A stretch of 64,000 nucleotides of DNA from NCBI RefSeq assembly GCF_007035645.1, contig NZ_AP019633.1, positions 62,001 through 126,000 on the forward strand, in the 5' to 3' direction. The notes under the pieces were generated by a model. The model was not told the DNA's origin. It saw only the letters and a list, made by a program, of their open reading frames with translations, and ran no database searches. Positions within the stretch are counted from its first letter, which is position 1. Every line of letters begins with the position of its first letter. The DNA is from Enterobacter asburiae (GTDB lineage Bacteria; Pseudomonadota; Gammaproteobacteria; Enterobacterales; Enterobacteriaceae). The position numbers were made by a program, and so were the translations under genes. Of the stretch, positions 1-8,700 are shown one piece after another.

Positions 1-1
1 C

Positions 2-979
2 TGGGCGGCTAATAAATACGGTGATAAGGCTCAGTCCATGCTGACAAGTGCGCCGTCGGCGCGAGAAGCAGCGATGGAATTCGTAAATGAACGTCTCAAA
101 CCTGAAATTATGGGGGATTATCAGCAGGGTCGTTCAGATCTTACCAGCGGCCAGGAGCATGCAGCATTCAGTGGTGAGCATATTGTTCAGCCAGCGCGTG
201 GCAGTCAGCAGGTATCAGGTTCATCTGGTCATGATGCTGGAGTCAGTTACAGTGCTCAGTATGGCGGTGCTCGTAGCTCGGGAAGTGTTAGCAGTACCCA
301 GCCTTACGAAACGACTCAGGGCGCTGAATATGGAGGCCAGCAGGGTGAGAATTATTCTGCCAGAACAGACGATTCTGTTTCGCCGGGTATTGAGCATTCA
401 ACTGTTCATCAGGGGCAAGCAGCCGGACAGAGAAGCAGTTCGGGTAATATCACCTCGTCGGCAGGGATGGTTGATGCCGGTGGACGCACTACTGCAGATG
501 AAAGGACCGGTCACATTGCAGAATCGCACCCGGAGTTCCATCATTCAGGAGCCATTAGGGAGAAAGGAAACACGTATGGCCAGGAGAGTGAAATTACTCA
601 TAGCCGTTCAGGAATTAATGTTGGCGGCGAAAAAGTACGTGGTGATGCTATGCAGGAGTCCTTCAAAGAAAATCAGGCTAAGTTGCATGAACATTCTACT
701 CAGGGTTTTGGTCCCCAGAATGAATTACAGCGCAGAGTGGCGGAACAAAGATCTGAAAATGAGCATAAAATCAACGAATCTGCTGGAGAAATTGATAAAA
801 AACAATCCACTGTTCAGGCATCCAGTGATATCCTGAAAGGAGAGAATTTAAACGCAACCGGTAATTTCAAAATTCAACGAAAAGAAGCCGAGATTGACCA
901 GCAGACGCCAGTTATAGACAGTGCTGAAAAAAGGAAGTTAGAAGAGCAGTTGCTGGAATTGAGGAAAAGAGCCGGCTAG
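2..979 (+). CDS. traG: TraG C-terminal end (partial)
   Basis: The reading frame is open to the left edge of the window, so the first ATG at 38 is internal and this is the C-terminal part of a longer protein. The visible ~325 residues are Ser/Gly/Gln/His-rich and probably disordered, then become charged and helical near the end. In F-type plasmids TraG is an inner-membrane protein whose N-terminus helps pilus assembly and whose periplasmic C-terminus stabilises mating pairs and takes part in entry exclusion. The call rests mostly on position, directly ahead of a traS-position gene, traT, traD and traI as in F, and on the frame entering from outside. The tail has no catalytic motif, so identity by sequence alone is weaker than by synteny. 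Confidence 0.75.
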   Translation, partial: WAANKYGDKAQSMLTSAPSAREAAMEFVNERLKPEIMGDYQQGRSDLTSGQEHAAFSGEHIVQPARGSQQVSGSSGHDAGVSYSAQYGGARSSGSVSSTQPYETTQGAEYGGQQGENYSARTDDSVSPGIEHSTVHQGQAAGQRSSSGNITSSAGMVDAGGRTTADERTGHIAESHPEFHHSGAIREKGNTYGQESEITHSRSGINVGGEKVRGDAMQESFKENQAKLHEHSTQGFGPQNELQRRVAEQRSENEHKINESAGEIDKKQSTVQASSDILKGENLNATGNFKIQRKEAEIDQQTPVIDSAEKRKLEEQLLELRKRAG

Positions 980-987
980 GAGGATAA

Positions 988-1701
988 ATGCTAAAGGCTA
1001 ATCTATGCAGAATTTCGTACATTCCTGTATTTAGTATATATGCTGCTATTCCACTCATTCATGATGTAATACCTAACCATAACGGGTATTACAGCGAGGA
1101 TTGGATCGCATTGGCAGGGATGTACGCGTTAGGCACATTGATATCCTTACCATTGTTCTATCTTCTTAAAAAAGCGGATAAGAGCGGCAGTGGTGTTTCA
1201 ATTGCCTCGCTCTTTCCACGCTTGCTTGCTTCAATTTTAGCGCAAGTAATATGTCTCTATTTCCTCTGGGAAAATTCAGTATATCTTTATCTGTCGATGT
1301 CCACAGTTATGGTTCTTTCCGCCGTTTTATTTGGGGCTGGAAGGAAGGGGTTAAACCTCTTGATGGATAAAGATACAGGCAATGTCTATGAAATACGCGG
1401 GAGTAAAGCGTATAGACTCTCAGATGAAATGGCCGCCAGATATCAAACAAGTATGTCTGGCAAGGGAATAGCATTGGCTGAGTTTTCATCGAGCCAATAT
1501 TCAGGGCTAGACACAAATTCATCTGTTCTACCTATCAATTTCGGTGCGAGTCATACGGATATCAGTCAAGGGATTGCTATAAATCCTTCGTCAGGAATGC
1601 CAATGGTTGGTGGCATTTCTGGCCTTGATATACACGGAAACAGTTGGGGAACAAACTTCAACGAACCTTCAAATACGTATGACCCTAACCGGGGATACTG
1701 A
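988..1701 (+). CDS. TraS-position membrane protein, candidate entry exclusion protein
   Basis: A 237-residue protein that starts 8 bp after traG, with an AGGAGG-like ribosome site (ctaggaggataaatg) just before the ATG. The N-terminal ~120 residues hold about four hydrophobic segments (around 8-28, 40-60, 72-95 and 98-118). The C-terminal half is soluble and Ser/Gly/Asn-rich. In F the gene between traG and traT is traS, an inner-membrane protein that blocks redundant DNA entry by recognising the donor's TraG. TraS proteins diverge strongly between plasmids, so lack of obvious similarity is expected. Function is inferred from locus and membrane topology only. Confidence 0.6.
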   Translation: MLKANLCRISYIPVFSIYAAIPLIHDVIPNHNGYYSEDWIALAGMYALGTLISLPLFYLLKKADKSGSGVSIASLFPRLLASILAQVICLYFLWENSVYLYLSMSTVMVLSAVLFGAGRKGLNLLMDKDTGNVYEIRGSKAYRLSDEMAARYQTSMSGKGIALAEFSSSQYSGLDTNSSVLPINFGASHTDISQGIAINPSSGMPMVGGISGLDIHGNSWGTNFNEPSNTYDPNRGY

Positions 1702-1788
1702 GAGTAAGGGGGCATTGGCCCCCTTAATTTTTGTAGTAATCTAAGTAAGCCATCTATTTAACCTAAATTCCCTTTCAAATCAGCCGAT

Positions 1789-1829
1789 AACGTCTCTGTT
1801 AGCTATATCTCGCTAACGGGGACGTTTTT
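1789..1829 (+). terminator. Stem-loop with T tract just upstream of traT
   Basis: AACGTCTCTGTTAGC (1789-1803) pairs with GCTAACGGGGACGTT (1812-1826): a 15-bp stem with two G-U pairs and an 8-nt loop, running into TTTTT at 1825-1829. It resembles an intrinsic terminator or attenuator after the TraS-position gene and ends only ~20 nt before the traT start codon. Confidence 0.6.
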
Positions 1830-1848
1830 CTATGCACAGGATGAATTC

Positions 1849-2580
1849 ATGAAATTAAAACAATTAGCCGTTGTTGGTCTGATCGCGTCTACTCTCGCTC
1901 TGTCTGGTTGTGGTGCCATGTCCACAGCGGTGAAGAAACGTAACCTCGATGTCAAAACCCAGATGAGTGAAACCATCTGGCTGGAGCCATCATCAGAGAA
2001 GACTGTTTATTTGCAGATCCGTAATACCTCTGACAAGGATATGTCTGGTCTGCAGGCACAGATTACAAATGAACTGGCCGCGAAAGGTTACCGCGTCTCC
2101 AGCTCTCCGGACACGGCCTACTACTGGATTCAGGCAAACGTGCTGAAAGCCGAGAAAATGGATCTACGTGATGCCCAGGGCTTCCTTAAGACCGGGTATG
2201 AAGGTGCGGCAATGGGTGCGGCACTGGGCGCGGGTATTACGGCGTATAACTCGTCGTCTGCTGGCGCAACGCTGGGTGTAGGGCTGGCCACCGGGCTGAT
2301 TGGTATGGCTGCTGATGCAATGGTCGAAGACGTTAACTACACGATGGTGACCGATCTGCAAATCTCCGAGCGCAGCAAAGCTGCCGTCACTACCGACAAT
2401 ATTGCCGCCCTGAAACAGGGCACGTCAGGTATTAAGCTGCAGACCAGCACGGAGCAGGGCAACCGTGCTAAATACCAGACTCGCGTGGTATCCAACGCCA
2501 ACAAGGTGAACCTCAAGTTTGAAGAGGCAAAACCTGTCCTGGAAGCACAGCTGGCCAAGTCCATCGCTGGCATCATGTAA
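1849..2580 (+). CDS. traT: TraT surface exclusion lipoprotein
   Basis: A 243-residue outer-membrane lipoprotein that closely follows F TraT over its whole length. The signal peptide ends in a lipobox (LSGC, Cys21). Family hallmarks are visible: [11 protein letters not shown] after the lipobox, ETIWLEP, the glycine-rich hydrophobic stretch around residues 115-155 ([12 protein letters not shown]) and [17 protein letters not shown] near the end. TraT forms oligomers on the recipient surface that reduce mating with cells already carrying the plasmid, and in family members it adds serum resistance. An AGG sits 8 nt before the ATG. The strong hairpin just upstream suggests separately controlled expression. 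Confidence 0.97.
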   Translation: MKLKQLAVVGLIASTLALSGCGAMSTAVKKRNLDVKTQMSETIWLEPSSEKTVYLQIRNTSDKDMSGLQAQITNELAAKGYRVSSSPDTAYYWIQANVLKAEKMDLRDAQGFLKTGYEGAAMGAALGAGITAYNSSSAGATLGVGLATGLIGMAADAMVEDVNYTMVTDLQISERSKAAVTTDNIAALKQGTSGIKLQTSTEQGNRAKYQTRVVSNANKVNLKFEEAKPVLEAQLAKSIAGIM

Positions 2581-2770
2581 TACCCGCGGCTGCGGCGATC
2601 GTCGCAGCCGTTCTCCCTCACAGCTGATTTTTAACCGTGCTCATTCCGGGCAGGGTGCGTCGGTGCTTTCTGTCAGTTACCAGTAATTACGCTTCCTCGC
2701 ATGACTGCGCCTGGCGCAGCCCTGTCTGCGGCGAGCGTTGCGTCCTTAATTTCAAAGGAGTTTGTCCATC

Positions 2771-3082
2771 ATGATGCATCAGATAAATGAACGTGCAGAT
2801 TACTCAGCTGAATTCTGGTCGCTTATCCATCTGGAAAGTGAGCTGATGTTAGCGAGGGCTTATATGAATGTATTTGGTTCACTTCCTGAGGGGCAGGGAA
2901 TGACCATCATTGCTGGCTGGGCTGGCTATGAATTCACTCTATATGGTCTGGAGCCCCAGGAGTGGCATTCACCGGTTTATAAGGATGTGGCCTCCTCAGT
3001 CCGTTCTGTGGCTGCATACATTAATGCACAGGACTGGGAGGACGGATGTCAGCAGGCCAGATATGAACTGAGTCTGATGTAA
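2771..3082 (+). CDS. Small hypothetical protein between traT and traD
   Basis: A ~103-residue acidic, soluble protein with no signal peptide or membrane segment and several Trp and Tyr residues (for example AGWAGYEFTLYGLEPQEW). AAAGGAG at 2754-2760 lies at the right distance for the ATG at 2771, whereas the in-frame TTG at 2762 is too close. I do not recognise a domain. Its place between traT and traD makes it a tra-region accessory gene. The 190 bp on its left (2581-2760) is non-coding with a GC-rich inverted repeat right after the traT stop (cggctgcggcgatcgtcgcagccg, here as GGCTGCG/CGCAGCC arms). Confidence 0.65.
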   Translation: MMHQINERADYSAEFWSLIHLESELMLARAYMNVFGSLPEGQGMTIIAGWAGYEFTLYGLEPQEWHSPVYKDVASSVRSVAAYINAQDWEDGCQQARYELSLM

Positions 3083-3197
3083 TAACCCGACGTTTTCCCA
3101 CTCGCGCTATCACGTAATTCATCACCCTTTTCAACGTTTCTCCCCTGATAACACACATCACCGAACAGGTGATGCAATAACGGCCGGACAACACTCT

Positions 3198-5765
3198 ATG
3201 AGCTTCGCAGGAAAAAACCTCACTCAGGGCGGGCAGATGACCGCCTACCGCTGGCGCATGTTCATTCAGGTGAACAACTGGATAGGATTCTGGATCTTCA
3301 TCCTGTTCGCCGTGCTAACTACCGCCATTTTTCTCTGGCGAATTCCACAGGAAGCCCTTGATAACGGCTCCCTGTGGTGGTTTGCCAGCATCAACAGCAG
3401 TTTTATCGATCTGATGCCGGCAACGGGGACGCCAAAAATTTACGACGTCCACTACTGGTATGCGCCAACCGCGACGATGATGGTGCTCAAAATGACCCTG
3501 CCGCAGATCTATACCGACCTGTATATGCAGGAGATGGGCAACCAGTGCCTGACTGAGCTGCAGTGGGCGGCCGGCGCCAGCGGGTTGTTCAGTATGGTGG
3601 TGTTTATCGCCGTGACATGGTTTATCGCCAATATCGGTCGAAAGGAAAGTGAAGACGAATACATTTCCGGGATGCAGCTGACTGACAAGCCTGCTGAAGT
3701 GAATAAGCTGCTGCGTAAAAACGGTGAGTTCTCTGACCTTCGCGTGGGTGATCTGCATATGGTCAGGATGGCGGAGGTACTCAATTTCCTGATGCATGGC
3801 ACTATCGGGGTGGGGAAGTCGACGCTAATACGCTGGTTACTCGACTACATCCGCAAACGTGGTGACCGGGCCATCATCTACGACTCCGGCTGTACCTTCA
3901 CCGAAACCCACTATAACCCGTCTACCGATATCATCCTTAACGCCCACGACGAGCGCTGTGCCAACTGGCAGATGTGGGGTGAGTGTGTCGACGCGGTCGA
4001 TTACGACAACCTGGCCGCCAGTCTCATTCCGGTGGAAGGGGAGTCCGATCCGTTCTGGGTATCCAGCTCGCGAACTATTTATGCCGACCTTGCAATTCGT
4101 ATGTCGACGGACCCGGAACGCAGCATTGAGAAGTTCCTCAAAACCCTGCTGTCACTCGACATGAAAAGTTTGCGTGAATATCTGGCCAACACGCCCTCAG
4201 CCAACCTGGTTGAGGAGAAGATCGAGAAAACGGCCATTTCCATTCGCTCTGTGGTAACCAACTACGCCAAAGCCCTTCGCTACCTGCAGGGGCTGGATGA
4301 CGGAACGAAGCCGCCGTTCACCATCCGGGAGTGGATGACGCAGGAACGCTATGACAGCAGCTGGTTGTTTATTTCAACACAGGCTCGTCACCGCAAGAGT
4401 GTACGCCCGCTGATCTCGCTGTGGGTATCTCTGGCCACGCTGATGCTGCAGAGCATGGGGGAGAACAGCGACCGCCGCGTATGGTTCATTATCGATGAAG
4501 CCCCCAGCCTGCAGCGTATCCCCGAGCTGGCCGAGACGCTTGCCGAGGCGCGTAAGTTTGGTGGCTGTTTTGTGCTGGGGATGCAAAACATGGCCCAGCT
4601 GGTTCACGTCTACGGCCGCGAGCTGGCCAAAAGTATCTTCGACCTGATGAACACCCGTATGTACGGTCGATCACCTAGTGCGGAGATGGCCAAAGTGGTG
4701 GAAGAGGAGCTGGGCAACCAGCGTAAGCGCAAAATCCGCGAGCAGAACAGCTACGGTCTGGACCAGGTGCGTGACGGTGTGTCCCTCGGTAAGGACGAGG
4801 TCAATAACCCGATTGTCGACTACGAGCAGATCATGCGTCTGCCGAACCTCAACTTTTATGTGCGCCTCCCGGGGGAGTATCCGGTCGTCCGTCTTAAGCT
4901 GAAATATCGCGCGCCGAAGAAGCGGCAGGCAGGCCTTCTCGAGCGCAATATCCGAGATTCACTGAGTCCGGAGCTGGAGAGGGTTATTCAGGAGAACGAG
5001 CGCGCAGCTGCAGCTGCAGGTCTGACGTTCCCAACCGGTGATGAAGTGCTGGAGAAGGGGAGCGAGACATCCTCTGCAGATGACGGTCCTGCTCCGGTTT
5101 CGTCTGCAGGGGCATCCGGTTCGCCGGCAACATCGGCCGTCGAAAAAGTGGCGCGTACTCCGGCGGAAGAAAATAAACCTTCGCGCAGCGCTGCACCTGA
5201 ACGGAAGCCAGTACCAGCCAGGGAGCCCGTCACATCGCGAACAGCGCCTGTGGTTACGCAAGTCGTAACTGAAAATCACAGCACGGTGACAGACACTGTC
5301 ACCGAAGACAAAAAAGACAACGTCGTTTCACTTCGATCTTCTCCTCCTTCAGTAACTCGTCAAAAAGAGACTGCGCCCCTCAAACCGGAAATACCTGCAG
5401 CACTGCAAAAAATCCGCAGCAGAACCCAGCTGGATGCTCCCTCCGAGCCAGCTGCAGTCGGCGCACTGGGGATGCTGAAACGGCGGCTCAATACCGGAGC
5501 CACCTCAGGCGGAGGCGAAGATCAGGCCAGCGAGAATGCGGGCGAATCAATGAACCTGGATATGAAGGTGACGGCACTGCCTGACGGCGGCCTGAGTCTG
5601 ACGACGGCAGGGAAGTCAGTGACACCGCAGACCCAGGATGAAGCCCACAGCACCCACCGTCAGCTGGCGCAGGAAGAAGAGAACATTTTACTTCACCGTC
5701 ACGCGGACGACCCGGGTTACGACGAAAACGACCATCACTATTACGAGAGAGAGCATGACCTATGA
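3198..5765 (+). CDS. traD: TraD type IV coupling protein
   Basis: An 855-residue VirD4/TraD-family ATPase, the inner-membrane pump that links the relaxosome to the mating channel. Two N-terminal transmembrane segments lie at ~30-48 and ~127-146. Walker A is GTIGVGKST at 201-209, and the Walker B region is VWFIIDEAPSLQRIPELAE, followed by a TraD-type GMQNMAQL motif. The long C-terminal tail (~610-855) is Ala/Pro/Ser/Glu-rich and low in complexity, ending in acidic and aromatic residues; F TraD also carries an extended tail used for specificity. It is longer than F TraD (717 aa) mainly because of this tail. Its last codons overlap traI by 4 nt (ATGA), which implies translational coupling. Confidence 0.97.
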   Translation: MSFAGKNLTQGGQMTAYRWRMFIQVNNWIGFWIFILFAVLTTAIFLWRIPQEALDNGSLWWFASINSSFIDLMPATGTPKIYDVHYWYAPTATMMVLKMTLPQIYTDLYMQEMGNQCLTELQWAAGASGLFSMVVFIAVTWFIANIGRKESEDEYISGMQLTDKPAEVNKLLRKNGEFSDLRVGDLHMVRMAEVLNFLMHGTIGVGKSTLIRWLLDYIRKRGDRAIIYDSGCTFTETHYNPSTDIILNAHDERCANWQMWGECVDAVDYDNLAASLIPVEGESDPFWVSSSRTIYADLAIRMSTDPERSIEKFLKTLLSLDMKSLREYLANTPSANLVEEKIEKTAISIRSVVTNYAKALRYLQGLDDGTKPPFTIREWMTQERYDSSWLFISTQARHRKSVRPLISLWVSLATLMLQSMGENSDRRVWFIIDEAPSLQRIPELAETLAEARKFGGCFVLGMQNMAQLVHVYGRELAKSIFDLMNTRMYGRSPSAEMAKVVEEELGNQRKRKIREQNSYGLDQVRDGVSLGKDEVNNPIVDYEQIMRLPNLNFYVRLPGEYPVVRLKLKYRAPKKRQAGLLERNIRDSLSPELERVIQENERAAAAAGLTFPTGDEVLEKGSETSSADDGPAPVSSAGASGSPATSAVEKVARTPAEENKPSRSAAPERKPVPAREPVTSRTAPVVTQVVTENHSTVTDTVTEDKKDNVVSLRSSPPSVTRQKETAPLKPEIPAALQKIRSRTQLDAPSEPAAVGALGMLKRRLNTGATSGGGEDQASENAGESMNLDMKVTALPDGGLSLTTAGKSVTPQTQDEAHSTHRQLAQEEENILLHRHADDPGYDENDHHYYEREHDL

Positions 5766-8700
5766 TGTCTGTCGCCCCAGTAGCGTCAGCCGGTGAGGCT
5801 GCAGGCTACTACAGCAATTCCGATAACTACTATTTTCTGGGGAGCCTGCAGAGTCTCTGGATGGGGGAAGGTGCAAAAGATCTGGGTCTTGAGGGCAATG
5901 TTCGTGGCGATGATCTGACGGCCGTGCTCGAGGGCCGCCTGCCGGACGGCTCACGGCTTGGCAAGGAGGTTAACGGACAGCACGTCCACCGCCCCGGCCA
6001 TGACCTGACTTTTTCCGCCCCCAAAAGCGTGTCCATTCTGGCACTCATCGGCAACGATAAAGAAATGGTGGAAGCACATAACCATGCCGTCCGCGTGGCG
6101 GCCGGCTATGTGGAGAAGCTCATCTCGGCCCGCGACACGAAAGACGGCGTTACGTCCATCGTACACACCGGCAAGATGGTGGCGGCCGCCTATACGCATG
6201 ATACCTCGCGCAATCTTGATCCGCAGCTGCACACCCATCTCCTGATTGCCAACATGACGGAGTATGCGGGCAAATGGAAAGCTCTGGCCACGGACTATAT
6301 CCATAACGCCGGCTTTATCGAAACCGTCATGAAGCACCAGGTCACCCTCGGGAAAATCTATCGCAGCGCGCTGCGCGAGCGGGTTGAAGCGCTCGGCCAT
6401 GAAGTGGAAGAAGTAGGCAAGCATGGGATGTGGGAGATCAAGGGCGTTCCGGAAGAAGTCAGGGACGAATATTCATCACGGGGCCGGGAAATTCAGGGGG
6501 CCGTGGGGGCTGAAGCCACGCTGCGCAGCCGGGATGTGGCCGCCAAAGACACCCGCAGGGCGAAAGTTGACCCTTCGCGGATGCGCCTGATGGAGCGCTG
6601 GCTGGGCCAGATGAAGGAGAAGGGATTTGACCTGAAGGCGTATCAGGAGAGCGTGGTGCCGCGTGATGCAGGTCTTCGTGAGACCGCGCCTCAGCCGGAG
6701 CGAGGTCACCAGGCTAAGCCGGCTCCAGCCGGGCCTGAACAGGCTTCTCTGCAGACGTCGTCCACGGCAGAAAAGAGCGTCGACACACCTGCTCAACCCG
6801 CAGAACAGGAGAGCCAGTCCCGTCAGCCAGTACCACAACAGACTGACACGCTGAGTCAGCCGGCACAGACCGGTCCCGAAAAGACACCGGCGACCAGGAG
6901 CTTACCTGCCGCGCAGCTGGACACTGAAATACCCCGCCCGGAACTGACTGAGGCTGTCCGGCTGGCCATCTCGCAGCTCAGCGACAGTAAAACGCGCTTC
7001 ACCTTTGGCGAGCTGATGATGACCACCGCTGAGCTGAGTGAACGGCTGCCGGAGATTAAGGATATTCGTGTGGCCATTGATGCAGCGCTGAAGGACGGCA
7101 TGATTGTGCCGCTGGACAGTGAGAAAGGGGTTTTCACCTCCCGTATTCACCTGCTGGATGAACTCTCGATCCAGGCGCTGAGTCAGGAGCATCTCAAATC
7201 CACAAAAGTCGTCAGTTTCACCCGCCCGGCGCAGTACGCGCCGGCGGCGCTTGAAGTTGTGGAGAAGGACGCCCTGGTGCTGATGAATGCCCCGTCAGGC
7301 GTGGCGGGCATCCGTGACCTGACCGCGCAGCTGGCCGGTATTGCCGGCGCGAATGGTCGTGATGTGCAGGTGCTGGCCAGCTCTGCCGAACGCGCCATTT
7401 CGCTGGCAAAATCCGACGATTTGCGTGAACGGATTATCAGCCGGCAGCATGTTCTGAGCGGTGATTTCCACCTTAAACCCCAGAGCACGCTGATTATAGA
7501 AGGGGCAGAGCGTCTGGGGCTAAAGGAGACGCTGGTTCTGCTGGGCGAAGCGCGCGCGCAGGACGCACAGCTGGTCTTTCTCGACAGTGCCGGACGGCAG
7601 GCGAACGGTAACGCCATGTCCGTGCTGGAGTCCGCGGGGGTTGCCCGCTCCCGCCGCACGGAGCCTGCGCCCGGGCTGGAGGCCGAAGTGGTCAGTATTC
7701 CGAACAAACGCGACCGTTACGAGGCGCTGGCCAACCGGTTTGCAGAGCTGAGCGGTGGAACTGATAACGTCACCGCCGTCGTGGTCGGCAAACGTGAACA
7801 GGCGCAGCTGACGGGCCTGGTACGTGAGGCGCTGCAGAACGCAGGGCAGCTGGGGCGTGACGGCGTGGAGATAGAGGCCCGGCAGCCGGTGTGGCTCGAC
7901 AGCAAAACGCGCCGCATGCCAGGTTCGTACCGTCCCGGCATGGTGCTTGAAGATCGCACGGACGCAAAAGAGCGTAAGTCCTATGTGATTGACCGGGTGC
8001 ATGAGGACACGCGAGTCCTCTCGCTAATCGACGGTGACGGCGTGCTGACCCGGATGAAAATCGGGGATATCAGCGCTGACTGGCGTCTCTTCAGCCGTGA
8101 AACCCTCAGCGTGGCCACCGGCGAAAAACTGCTGTCCGTGGCGGGCGACCGCGAGCACAGCCTGAAGGCCAAAGATCGTCTTGAGGTGACCGGGATAAGT
8201 GAAAAGGGGATTGAGGTTAAACGGGGGGAAGACACACTGACGCTGCCAAAAGACCAGCCGCTCTATCTGTCACATGCTTACGTGACCGCGCCGGGCGGAC
8301 GGGATAACGACACCGGCGTGGTGCTGGCCGCGCTCAACAGCCGCGACATATCGACCCAGACCATGAACTCGCTGGCACAGAGTGGCCACCGGGCGGAAGT
8401 GTTCACCGCCGAAGTGCAGGACCGGGCTGAAGCCCGGCTGCAGCGCATGAAGACCAATGCCTCTCCCGTGCAGCTGGTCAGAAACCTGAGCGGTCACCAG
8501 GACGTCAGTCAGGCGGTTGATTCACTGCATCACAGCGTCCGGACGGACGCGGGTCTGGCCGTGTGGCGTGCCATTAACGACCAGCGCACCGTGGTGATCA
8601 GCGAGCTTAAGCTGGCGACGGAAGCGCAGAAATATCATCCCGACCTCGAAGCCATCGGGAATGAAATTGGCGCGATGATTAAAAATGGCGAGCTGTTGTC

